Assembly (NCBI GenBank): GCA_031291185.1
Contig: JARLJM010000123.1
Location: forward strand, 1-48,198
Direction of reading: 5' to 3'
Length of the DNA: 48,198 nucleotides
Origin: Parasulfuritortus sp.
GTDB lineage: Bacteria > Pseudomonadota > Gammaproteobacteria > Burkholderiales > Thiobacillaceae
Position numbers and translations under genes: made by a program. The notes beneath the pieces are model-generated. The model searched no databases and had not been told where the DNA came from. It worked only from the letters and a program-made list of their open reading frames with translations. This document shows, piece after piece, positions 31,389 through 39,890 of this stretch. The number at the start of each line of letters is the position of its first letter. Within the stretch, counting starts at the first letter, position 1.

Positions 31389-33916
31389 GCTTGGAGAAAA
31401 TGCACAGCTCAGATAAGCGGTGCCGTCTATGGACGGTAACAACAAAACGCAATCCACGCGAACAGCAGAGCGATAAAAAAGAAAGGAAATGGCCTATACC
31501 CTGGGAATCCGGGTATCGCTGGATAAGTCTGCTGTGTTCGCTAGCTTTCATTTGGCTTAACTGCGTCAACTTGTCCTTGGCTGGGGACAAACCATTCTTA
31601 ACACCCTCGACTCCTGAGACCCTGCACTTCGCCGTCCTTGCTTTTCGGCCGAAGGCCGAGACCCTGACCCAGTGGCAGCCAATTGTGGACTATCTCAACC
31701 ACGCTGGATTCAGGCAGCACTTTGTACTAGACGCGGTGAATTATCCCGAGATGGAGCGGGCAATCAAAAATAGGCAGGCCGATATCGTCCTTACACAGCC
31801 AGCCGATTACGTGCATTTGGCGTATGTGGTTGGCCTCTACTCACCTCTGGCTACGCTGGTGGAACAAGACGGGAAAAACAGCTTCTCAGAATTCGGCGGT
31901 GTTATCGTTACGCTGGCGAACCGAACTGACATTAAAACTCTCGCGGATTTAAAGGGAAAGCGGATCGCAGTCAGTCAGAAGGAATCCTTGGGCGGCTACC
32001 TGATGCAAGCATATGAACTGCTCAAATCAGGCCTCGATCCCGACAAGGACATCACCGTTACAGAATTGGGAATGCCCCATGACAATGCCGTCGAAGCGGT
32101 GCTGGCCGGCAAGGCTGATGCCGCATTCGTACGCACGGGCGTGCTGGAAGGCATGGTCCGCGACGGTAATGTTGACCTTGGGCAATTGTCAGTCATTAAA
32201 GCTCCTGACGTACCCCGCTATCCCCTCATGCTTTCCACCCGCCTGTATCCGGAATGGGCTTTGGCGACCATGCCTTGGATCAACCCTGAGTTGGCAAAAG
32301 AAATCTGCGTAGCCTTGTTATCTCTTAAATCCAACGCCCCTGAGGCACATGCCGCCCACATCCATGGTTTTACCATCCCGGGCGATTACCATATGGTCGA
32401 AAAAATGATGCGCGCGCTATACGCGCCCCCCTTTAACAAGCGGCCTCAGGTGACGTGGAAAGAAACTTGGTTGCGTTACTCCTGGGAGATATCCATTGGC
32501 CTTCTGCTCATCAGCACTGTCCTGCTTTTCCTTTTTTTTGCGCTACGTCATACCCATAAAAGGCTCCGGAACGACATCATCCAACGCATGCGCGCCGAAG
32601 AGCAGATTGCGCATCTTGCATACCATGATCAACTTACCGGTCTACCCAATCGAGCACTCCTCCTTGACCGCTTGCAGAAGGCACTCGCTTTAGCACGCCG
32701 CTCCAAGCGCTTTGGTGCAGTGGTGTTTGTTGACCTAGACCAGTTCAAGCACATCAATGACGTCCATGGGCATAGTGTCGGTGATAACGTCCTGCACAGC
32801 GTGGGCCAAGCGATTTCCTCTGTTCTTCGCCAGACTGATACCGTTGCCCGCTTCGGCGGCGACGAATTCGTTATCCTCCTACCCGATCTTTCCGCCGAAC
32901 GGGAGGCGGCTGCTACGCTAGCGCTGGCCGTAGTCGAGAAGCTTCGTGCCGCTCTGAAAAGCCCTCTCAGCATCAATGACTACAATTTCGTCGTTACAGC
33001 CAGTATTGGTGTTTCCCTTTTCCCGAAACAGAGCGAGGACGTTGACGATTTAATCAGGGAAGCCGACATCGCCATGTATCGCGCCAAAGAAAGCGGACGC
33101 AATGCGCTCATCTTCTTTGAGCAGGACATGCAGGAAGGCATTGAGGCGCGTTATGCGTTGGAACAGGATTTGAAGGACGCCATCCAAAAGGATCAGCTTG
33201 TGCTGTACATTCAGTCCCAAGTGAATGAGAAGGGACGGGTGGTCGGCGGTGAGTCACTCCTGCGCTGGAACCATCCTGAACGGGGTCTGGTACCGCCAGA
33301 AGTATTTATCCAGTTGGCAGAAGACACCGGACAAATTGTCATCATTGGCGAATGGGTGCTACGGGAGACCTGCCGTCTGATTGGCCGGTTGAGTGCGGCA
33401 GGCCACAGCCTGCGCATCGCGGTCAACGTCAGCCCGCGCCAGTTTCACCAAACCAACTTCGTCGCCCAAGTAAAGAACATCCTCGCCGAAACCGGCGCGG
33501 ACCCTGTCTATCTGACCCTGGAAATCACAGAGAATCTACTTTTGGCACTAACCTCAGAGGTCGTCGCTCGCATGTTGGAACTGTCCGAACTTGGTTTACG
33601 GTTTTCCATCGACGATTTTGGCACGGGCTACTCTTCGTTGGCCTATCTTAAAAGCCTACCGCTCAGTGAGTTGAAGATCGACAAAAGTTTCGTTCAGGAT
33701 ATTCCACACGACATCAACGATGTCGCCCTCGTGGAAACCATCCTATCAATGGCGCACAACCTGGGCTTTGAAGTGGTTGCAGAAGGCGTCGAAATGAATG
33801 AGCAGTTCGCGTTTTTGGCCGCAAGGCAATGTGAGATTTTTCAGGGATATCTCTTTCATCGCCCACAACCCTTACAAGAGTGGCTCTCCATTATTGGAGA
33901 GGTCACCGCACACTAA
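31385..33916 (+). CDS. PhnD-like binding domain fused to GGDEF-EAL (c-di-GMP enzyme)
   Basis: This 843-aa membrane protein has a signal/anchor helix (about 47-66), a periplasmic phosphonate-binding (PhnD-like) domain (about 78-330: LHFAVLAFRPKAETLTQWQPIVDYL), and a membrane helix (WEISIGLLLISTVLLFLFFAL). A GGDEF domain follows with an intact GGDEF at 491-495, then an EAL domain whose signature is ESL (623-625); other EAL residues remain (NVSPRQF, LEITEN, DDFGTGYSSL, AEGVE). Both synthesis and hydrolysis of c-di-GMP are possible. The region is visibly richer in A/T than its neighbours and follows a truncated receiver, so it may be acquired DNA. Confidence 0.93.
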   Translation: MSLEKMHSSDKRCRLWTVTTKRNPREQQSDKKERKWPIPWESGYRWISLLCSLAFIWLNCVNLSLAGDKPFLTPSTPETLHFAVLAFRPKAETLTQWQPIVDYLNHAGFRQHFVLDAVNYPEMERAIKNRQADIVLTQPADYVHLAYVVGLYSPLATLVEQDGKNSFSEFGGVIVTLANRTDIKTLADLKGKRIAVSQKESLGGYLMQAYELLKSGLDPDKDITVTELGMPHDNAVEAVLAGKADAAFVRTGVLEGMVRDGNVDLGQLSVIKAPDVPRYPLMLSTRLYPEWALATMPWINPELAKEICVALLSLKSNAPEAHAAHIHGFTIPGDYHMVEKMMRALYAPPFNKRPQVTWKETWLRYSWEISIGLLLISTVLLFLFFALRHTHKRLRNDIIQRMRAEEQIAHLAYHDQLTGLPNRALLLDRLQKALALARRSKRFGAVVFVDLDQFKHINDVHGHSVGDNVLHSVGQAISSVLRQTDTVARFGGDEFVILLPDLSAEREAAATLALAVVEKLRAALKSPLSINDYNFVVTASIGVSLFPKQSEDVDDLIREADIAMYRAKESGRNALIFFEQDMQEGIEARYALEQDLKDAIQKDQLVLYIQSQVNEKGRVVGGESLLRWNHPERGLVPPEVFIQLAEDTGQIVIIGEWVLRETCRLIGRLSAAGHSLRIAVNVSPRQFHQTNFVAQVKNILAETGADPVYLTLEITENLLLALTSEVVARMLELSELGLRFSIDDFGTGYSSLAYLKSLPLSELKIDKSFVQDIPHDINDVALVETILSMAHNLGFEVVAEGVEMNEQFAFLAARQCEIFQGYLFHRPQPLQEWLSIIGEVTAH

Positions 33917-34198
33917 ACGTCTGCTCTACTTGTTACCTGCCGTTGAACCATCGAGAGGACGAATGACGGCTAGGAGGCGAAAGGGTGAATTCGTCGCAGA
34001 GGGAAGCTGCCACTCGCCACCAAAGTCTTCACAGTCGGCAACCTGTTTTTCAATGGCCATTCACCCTCGCCACCCCCAATGGTCGGAATGACCTTAAGCA
34101 GATGGTCAATTATTCCGAAAGCCGCCTTCGCCAATCAACGGTTCTTAACTTGACCGCTTAGGGACCGAGCGTTTACCGGTTTCCATGACAGTGCGTGT
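33917..34198. other. 282-base gap between convergent signalling genes
   Basis: No coding frame, terminator with T-run or recognised repeat was found between the GGDEF-EAL gene and the convergent hybrid kinase gene. The composition resembles degraded coding sequence, but no family is identifiable. Confidence 0.4.
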
Positions 34199-36688
34199 TT
34201 ATTTGCGGTCCTTGGTCAGCATGATGTTCCGGACCAGCGCAATCAGTTCCGGTACATCGAATGGCTTGGTGAGATAGGCCATGAAGCCGCCTTCCAGGCC
34301 TGTCTGGATGTCGTGCGGCATGGCCGAGGCGGTTACCGCCACGATCGGAATGGCACAGGTCTGCGGATCGGCCTTGAGCACTTTCATGGCCTCCAGGCCG
34401 CTCATGCCGGGCAGGTTGTTGTCCATCAGCACCAGATCGGGCGGATTGCTGCGCACCAGTTCCAGTCCGGCCTCGGCGCTCTCGGCGGTCTGCAGCTCGA
34501 CGCCGGGCAACTGGCGAAACACCATGCGCATGACCGAGGTGTTGAACAGGTTGTCCTCGACGTAGAGCACCCGGCCGTGGAGGTCGGCCATCGCACTGTC
34601 CGGCACACCGACAGCCGTCGGGGCCGGGGTTTGTACCGTGTTCGCGGGCGCCGTGGGCACGTCCAGCCAGAACCGGCTACCGATGCCCACCGTGCTTTCG
34701 AAGCCGATGCTGCCGCCCATGAGCTCGGCCAGCTTCTTGCAGATGACCAGGCCGATGCCGGTGCCCTCGGTCGTCGTGCGTTCGGCTCCGAGTCGCTGGA
34801 ACGATTCGAACAGCTTGGATTGCTGATCGGCGGGAATGCCGGGCCCGTTATCAATGACCATGATGCGGCAATACGCACCCTGCGTTTCATGTGTCACCGT
34901 AACCTGGCCGCGCTCGTGGTTGTATTTCACGGCATTGGACAGCAGGTTCAGGAGAATCTGCCGCACCCGCGCCTCGTCCGCGCGGATGTACAGGCCCGCC
35001 GTGCTGTCCGGGCGAATGTCGATCCGGCGGAGACGGGCGGCGGGCGCGGTCAGGGTAATCGCCTGCTCGATCACGCTGGTCAGGGCGATGGTCTCGATCG
35101 AGACCTCCAGCCGGTCGGATTCGATGCGGGCCAGATCGAGCAGGTCGTTGATCAGGCCGAGCAGATGCTGGCCGCCATTCAGGATGTGGCCGACCGATTC
35201 CTTCTGTTCGGGCAGGAGCGGGGCCGGCACGCCCATGTCGAGCAACTGCGCAAAACCGATGATGGCGTTGAGCGGCGTGCGCAACTCGTGGCTCATGCTG
35301 GCCAGGAAGGCAGACTTGGCGCGGCTGGCTTCTTCAGCCGTGTCGCGCTGAATCCGGCTGCGCAGGGATTGCAGACCCAAAGAGAGATTGCTGGCCAGCT
35401 CTTCCAGCAATTGCACCTCTTCCCTGCCGAAGGCGCCGGGGTCGGCCGCGTAGATGACCAAGGCGCCCAGTGTCTGCTTCTGGTCATTCAGGGGCAGCGC
35501 AACGCAGGCCTGGTAGCCGAGCTTCCGGGCCGCCTCGTGCCACGGAACCTGGCTGGCACGGCTGATGAAATCCCGGTCGATCTGCGTCGACCTGGTGCGG
35601 ATGGCCAGGCCGATATTGTCCTGGCCGATGTCCTGCGCGTCCTCCCAGGAAATCCGGAGGCGGTCCAGCAGTTCATCCGATGCGCCGAGCTGGGCGACGG
35701 GTCGTACCGGTTTTCCGGCGTCCTGCTCGACGAAGCCGATCCAGCCCATCTGGTAGCCGCCGGTTTCAACCACCAGCCGGCAGATGTTCGATAACAGCGC
35801 CTTTTCATCTTCGCTCTGGGCCAGGCTGATGTTGCAGTCGCTGAGTAGTCTCAGGGCCCGTTGCAGGCGCTTTTGCTCGTCCTCCGCCCGTTTGCGGTCG
35901 GTGATATCGCGAACCACCGCCTGCAGCAAAGGTCGGCCATCGAGCTCCATCGTGCTGAGGAGGATTTCGGCCGGGAAGACTGCACCGGTATCGGCTCGCT
36001 TGTGCAGCCATTCGAAGCGCGCGCTGCCGGTGCGCAGTGCCGTCTCGATCCGCTGATCGGCAAGCGCTCTGGAATCGGTCCCGCAGGGCTGCCTGGGCGG
36101 TGACAGATCGGCGGGGTGCAGTTTGCAGAAGGCGTCCTTGCTCGCGCAGCCGAAGACATCGAGCGTCGCCTGATTGCAATCGAGGAAACTGCTCGTATCC
36201 AGCACCAGCACCGCGTCGCGGGTCGAGTCGTAGAGGGTGCGGAATTTCGTTTCCGAGCGCTGCAATTCGAGGGCGGCGGCCTTTTGTGCGGTGATGTCCT
36301 TGCCGAATACAGAGATGCCGACAATGACGTCGTCCCGCCGCAGCGGATTGAAGTTCAATATGAGCGTGCGGGTGCGGGTATACACCAGATACTCGACGGC
36401 ATACGCACCCTCGCGCATCGCCCGTCGATAGAAATCACACCAGAGCTCAACATATTCGCCCGGCGGGAACAGATCGGCCGGCCTCATGCCAACAGCCAGG
36501 CGAATGCCGATCTGCTGGAAGAAATAATCGCTGAGGGCGCAATTGAACATCTGCAAGCCGAACTGCTCGGAATCAACCGACCAGATCAGGTCTGACGTGC
36601 TGTTGATGACCGATGCAAGCTGGGCCTGTATATCGATCAGAGCGTCGACCGACCGCTGGTGCTCTGTGATATCTGTTTGCGAGGCCAT
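34199..36688 (-). CDS. Hybrid sensor histidine kinase (PAS-PAS-GAF-HisKA-HATPase-REC)
   Basis: This cytosolic kinase of about 829 aa has two PAS/PAC units (about 35-150 and 155-275), a GAF domain (SLAQSEDEKALLSNICRLVVETGGYQMGW), HisKA with ASMSHELRTPLNAIIGF, a HATPase (NLLSNAVKYN, DNGPGIP, GTGIGLVICKKL) and a C-terminal receiver (VLYVEDN, LVLMDNNLPGMSG, LTKPFD). The ATG at 36688 is used; a TTG at 36736 is an alternative. The first residues (FHFMASQTDITEHQRS) look like the tail end of a further PAC motif, so the gene appears to have lost its N-terminus. There is no membrane segment. Confidence 0.88.
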   Translation of the reverse strand: MASQTDITEHQRSVDALIDIQAQLASVINSTSDLIWSVDSEQFGLQMFNCALSDYFFQQIGIRLAVGMRPADLFPPGEYVELWCDFYRRAMREGAYAVEYLVYTRTRTLILNFNPLRRDDVIVGISVFGKDITAQKAAALELQRSETKFRTLYDSTRDAVLVLDTSSFLDCNQATLDVFGCASKDAFCKLHPADLSPPRQPCGTDSRALADQRIETALRTGSARFEWLHKRADTGAVFPAEILLSTMELDGRPLLQAVVRDITDRKRAEDEQKRLQRALRLLSDCNISLAQSEDEKALLSNICRLVVETGGYQMGWIGFVEQDAGKPVRPVAQLGASDELLDRLRISWEDAQDIGQDNIGLAIRTRSTQIDRDFISRASQVPWHEAARKLGYQACVALPLNDQKQTLGALVIYAADPGAFGREEVQLLEELASNLSLGLQSLRSRIQRDTAEEASRAKSAFLASMSHELRTPLNAIIGFAQLLDMGVPAPLLPEQKESVGHILNGGQHLLGLINDLLDLARIESDRLEVSIETIALTSVIEQAITLTAPAARLRRIDIRPDSTAGLYIRADEARVRQILLNLLSNAVKYNHERGQVTVTHETQGAYCRIMVIDNGPGIPADQQSKLFESFQRLGAERTTTEGTGIGLVICKKLAELMGGSIGFESTVGIGSRFWLDVPTAPANTVQTPAPTAVGVPDSAMADLHGRVLYVEDNLFNTSVMRMVFRQLPGVELQTAESAEAGLELVRSNPPDLVLMDNNLPGMSGLEAMKVLKADPQTCAIPIVAVTASAMPHDIQTGLEGGFMAYLTKPFDVPELIALVRNIMLTKDRK

Positions 36689-36847
36689 GAAGTGAAATGC
36701 GCTATCGAAATCCGTTCGAGTCCCGATTGTGTCCAACTGGATTCAAGTATTCAACCTGGAGGGCCCATCAGGCGAGGCTTATTGGCTGCTTGGCATTCCG
36801 ACTTGGGTCAGCGTAGTTGCGAATGACGCCCGGCCAACACTGATCCA

Positions 36848-36875
36848 AACGGGGGGACCGAATCCGCCCCCCGTT
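36848..36875 (-). terminator. Strong hairpin after the rubredoxin reductase gene
   Basis: Perfect 9-base arms AACGGGGGG and CCCCCCGTT (36848-36856, 36867-36875) with a 10-base loop lie 3 bases past the reductase stop. On the minus strand only TTT follows, so termination efficiency is uncertain. Confidence 0.6.
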
Positions 36876-36878
36876 GCA

Positions 36879-38024
36879 TCAGGCCAGCGTGGCCGGCAGT
36901 TGTTGCGCGAACTGCATCCGCTGCCCGGTTTCGCCGCCACCCAGGGCAAAACCGAGCAGGCTGTCCGGACCATCCACAAAACGCGCAATCAGGCCCCTCT
37001 CGGTCCGTTCGACCTGCCATTCGCCATCAACGCCCATCGGGGGCGGTGCGACGACCAGCGGGCTGGCCGGCGTCTTTACCACGACCGGCATGGCCGGGTA
37101 GGCAATGCTCGGCTGCTCGCCGGCCAGCACCGCCGCCAGCGTTCTGGCCTGGGCCAGCAGCGGCTGCACAAAGGGCAGGACCAGTCCCTCGACTTCGGCG
37201 CAATCGCCCATGGCGAAGATATCCGGGTCGGAGGTGCGCAGTTGCCGGTCGACCACGATGCCGCGATTGACTGCCAATCCAGCCGCCTTGGCCAGCCCGG
37301 TACGGGAACGCAGGCCGATTGCGGAGAGCACCAGATCGGCTTCGATCCGGCTGCCGTCGTCCAGGATCAGGGCAACCCCCTCGCCCGCCGTTTCGACCGA
37401 TTGTGCGCTGTGCCCGAAATGCCAGGTCACGCCCTGTTCCGCAAGCCCCGAGGCCAGATTCCGGCCGACCGGCTCGGGCACCAGCCGCTCCAGCGGCCAT
37501 GCGCCGAGATGAACGACTTCGACCTGGTGTCCGCTCGCCGCAAGGTCATTGGCGAACTCGCAGCCGATCAGGCCGCCGCCCAGGATGGCGACGCGCTTCT
37601 TGCCTTCCAGGGCTGAACGAAAACGGCTGTAATCGTCCAGGTCGTTGACGGCAAAAATCTTGTCCACCGCGTCGCCGGACAGGCCATGGGGTATGGGGTC
37701 GGCACCCAGCGCCAGGACCAGGCGACCATAGGCCACTTCACCGTGGTCGGTGACCAGCCGCTTGCCCGCCGGGTCGATGGCGGTGACCCGGGTCTGGGTC
37801 AGGATCGTCGCCTTCAGCCGGCTGGCCGCCTGCCCGGCCGATTCCGCCGCCAGTTGTTCAGGCATGCGGCCCTGGGACAAGGCATTGGACAGGTTCGGCT
37901 TGGCGTAGACCTGGCCGCCGTCGGCGGTGATCAGCGTGATCGGCGTGTCGCCGTCGCGCTTGCGGAATTCGCGTGCCAGACCGTAGCCGGCGAGGCCGCT
38001 GCCGATGATGACGATGGGGTTCAT
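36879..38024 (-). CDS. NAD(P)H:rubredoxin oxidoreductase
   Basis: This 381-aa FAD-dependent enzyme has the FAD motif IVIIGSGLAGYGLAREF at the N-terminus, the NAD(P) motif VAILGGGLIGCEFANDL at about 145-161, and the FAD-binding AMGDCAE. It would pass electrons from NAD(P)H to the rubredoxin encoded 47 bases upstream, which in turn feeds rubrerythrin. The ATG at 38024 precedes the FAD fold with a Shine-Dalgarno GGAGAAC. Confidence 0.93.
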   Translation of the reverse strand: MNPIVIIGSGLAGYGLAREFRKRDGDTPITLITADGGQVYAKPNLSNALSQGRMPEQLAAESAGQAASRLKATILTQTRVTAIDPAGKRLVTDHGEVAYGRLVLALGADPIPHGLSGDAVDKIFAVNDLDDYSRFRSALEGKKRVAILGGGLIGCEFANDLAASGHQVEVVHLGAWPLERLVPEPVGRNLASGLAEQGVTWHFGHSAQSVETAGEGVALILDDGSRIEADLVLSAIGLRSRTGLAKAAGLAVNRGIVVDRQLRTSDPDIFAMGDCAEVEGLVLPFVQPLLAQARTLAAVLAGEQPSIAYPAMPVVVKTPASPLVVAPPPMGVDGEWQVERTERGLIARFVDGPDSLLGFALGGGETGQRMQFAQQLPATLA

Positions 38025-38071
38025 GCTGTTCTCCTGTTGTTCCTCCCCCGCGATCAGGGGAGGAACCTTGA

Positions 38072-38236
38072 TCAGACCTCGATCATCTCGAAATCGGCCT
38101 TGGCCACGCCGCACTCGGGACATTCCCAGCTTTCCGGCACATCGGCCCAGACGGTTCCCGGTGCGATTCCGTGTTCGGGATCACCCTTGGTTTCGTCATA
38201 GATGTAGCCGCAAACGATGCATTGATAGACTTTCAT
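38072..38236 (-). CDS. Rubredoxin
   Basis: This 54-aa electron carrier has one Fe bound by two CxxC hooks, CIVC (6-9) and CPEC (39-42), with the conserved core [11 protein letters not shown]. It has normal length and no fusion. It sits between rubrerythrin and rubredoxin reductase, giving a complete NAD(P)H-to-peroxide route for H2O2 reduction. Confidence 0.97.
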   Translation of the reverse strand: MKVYQCIVCGYIYDETKGDPEHGIAPGTVWADVPESWECPECGVAKADFEMIEV

Positions 38237-38265
38237 TTGAATCTCCTTTTCTCTCGATTGGTGAC

Positions 38266-38739
<474 letters not shown>

Positions 38740-38800
38740 TTCGATCTCCTTGTTGTGGGTTCCGTGCATTCACGGCATGGAACGCATCTTACGGAACAGG

Positions 38801-38849
38801 GATCGATAGCTCTAATTGATTGTTACTAATTAACCGATAGCAATAGACA
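38801..38849 (-). promoter_or_regulatory. Putative OxyR-binding region before rubrerythrin 1
   Basis: On the minus strand it reads GTCTATTGCTATCGG, TTAATTAGTA and ACAATCAATTAGAG, then CTATCGATC. It contains ATAG/CTAT quarter sites at OxyR-like spacing (ATAGcTctaAtTGAT, 38806-38820). The 14-base core ACAATCAATTAGAG (38810-38823) recurs exactly upstream of katG. Confidence 0.55.
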
Positions 38850-38853
38850 ATAA

Positions 38854-39789
38854 TTATCGCTGGCCGGGCGTTACCTTGGCGACACAACCGAGATCGGTCG
38901 CCAGCACGGCCTGGCGCAACGTCTCGATCGCCTTGGGCCGGGGAAAGCTCTTGCGCCAGGCAATTGAAACCAGGCGCGAAGGGGGCGCGTCCTTGAACGG
39001 CCGCAAGGTGAGCAGATCGTCGTCGACGTAGTGCATCCGGGTCGCGGTGCAGGGCAGCACGGTAACCCCGACACCGCTCGCGACCATGTGCCGGATCGTT
39101 TCAAGCGACGAGCTTTCCAGCGTTTTGGCCAAACCGCCGCTGGCCGCCCGGTTGAGGCACGGACAGGCCTGCAGCACCTGATCGCGGAAGCAGTGGCCGG
39201 TACCCAGCAACAGGATGTTCTCGGCCTCCAGGTCGGCACTGGTAACGGCCTTCTTCTTGCGCAACGGGTGCGCCGCCGGCAGGGCAACCTGGAACGGTTC
39301 GTCGTACAGCGGCAGCGATAACAGGCCGGGTTCCTCGACCGGGGTGGCGATCAGCATGGCGTCGATCTCGCCCTTCTTCAGCTTTTCGGTCAGGACCTTG
39401 GTGTAGTTCTCTTCCAGCATCAGCGGCATGTGCGGCGCGAGCTTGTTCATTTCCGGGATGAGCCAGGGCAACAGATAGGGCGCGATGGTATAGATGACAC
39501 CCAGCCTGAGCGGCCCGGATAGATCGTCCTTGGCCACCGCCGCAGAGTCCTTGATGCCATCGACCAGCTCGAAGATGCGCGAGGCCTGCTCGGCCACCCG
39601 TTCTCCGGCCGGCGTGACGCTGATCTCGCCGCCACCACCCCGCTCGAACAGCATCACGCCCAGTTCGTCCTCCAGCTTCTTGATGGCAACCGACAGCGTC
39701 GGCTGGGCAACATAGCAGGCCTCGGCTGCACGGCCGAAATGGCGCTCGCGGGCAACGGCAAGGACGTACTTGAGTTCGGTCAGGGTCAT
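38854..39789 (-). CDS. oxyR: Peroxide-sensing LysR-type regulator OxyR
   Basis: This 311-aa protein has a LysR winged HTH (MTLTELKYVLAVARERHFGRAAEA) and a redox domain with Cys200 and Cys209 in GTGHCFRDQVLQACP, matching the disulfide-forming Cys199/Cys208 of E. coli OxyR. An extra Cys211 is adjacent. It lies upstream of rubrerythrin, rubredoxin and rubredoxin reductase on the same strand. An OxyR-like site (39799-39823) just before its ATG suggests autoregulation. Confidence 0.95.
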   Translation of the reverse strand: MTLTELKYVLAVARERHFGRAAEACYVAQPTLSVAIKKLEDELGVMLFERGGGGEISVTPAGERVAEQASRIFELVDGIKDSAAVAKDDLSGPLRLGVIYTIAPYLLPWLIPEMNKLAPHMPLMLEENYTKVLTEKLKKGEIDAMLIATPVEEPGLLSLPLYDEPFQVALPAAHPLRKKKAVTSADLEAENILLLGTGHCFRDQVLQACPCLNRAASGGLAKTLESSSLETIRHMVASGVGVTVLPCTATRMHYVDDDLLTLRPFKDAPPSRLVSIAWRKSFPRPKAIETLRQAVLATDLGCVAKVTPGQR

Positions 39790-39798
39790 GGCGTCAGG

Positions 39799-39823
39799 CT
39801 ATCGATAGCATTAACCAATCAAT
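39799..39823. promoter_or_regulatory. Putative OxyR autoregulatory site
   Basis: The palindrome CTATCGATAG (39799-39808) is followed by GCATTAACCAATCAAT, which resembles the katG-side GCATTAACCACAATCAAT. It lies 10 bases from the oxyR ATG, a position suited to autorepression. Confidence 0.5.
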
Positions 39824-39890
39824 CTTCCAACGGCACACGGATTCTGTCTATCGGCAATTCACGCAGACACACCAATCCTCGCCGCTGAAC

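Noticed and set aside
34313-35794. Plus-strand frame of 493 codons opposite the hybrid kinase
   Set aside because: Shadow frame; the opposite strand has all kinase and receiver motifs.
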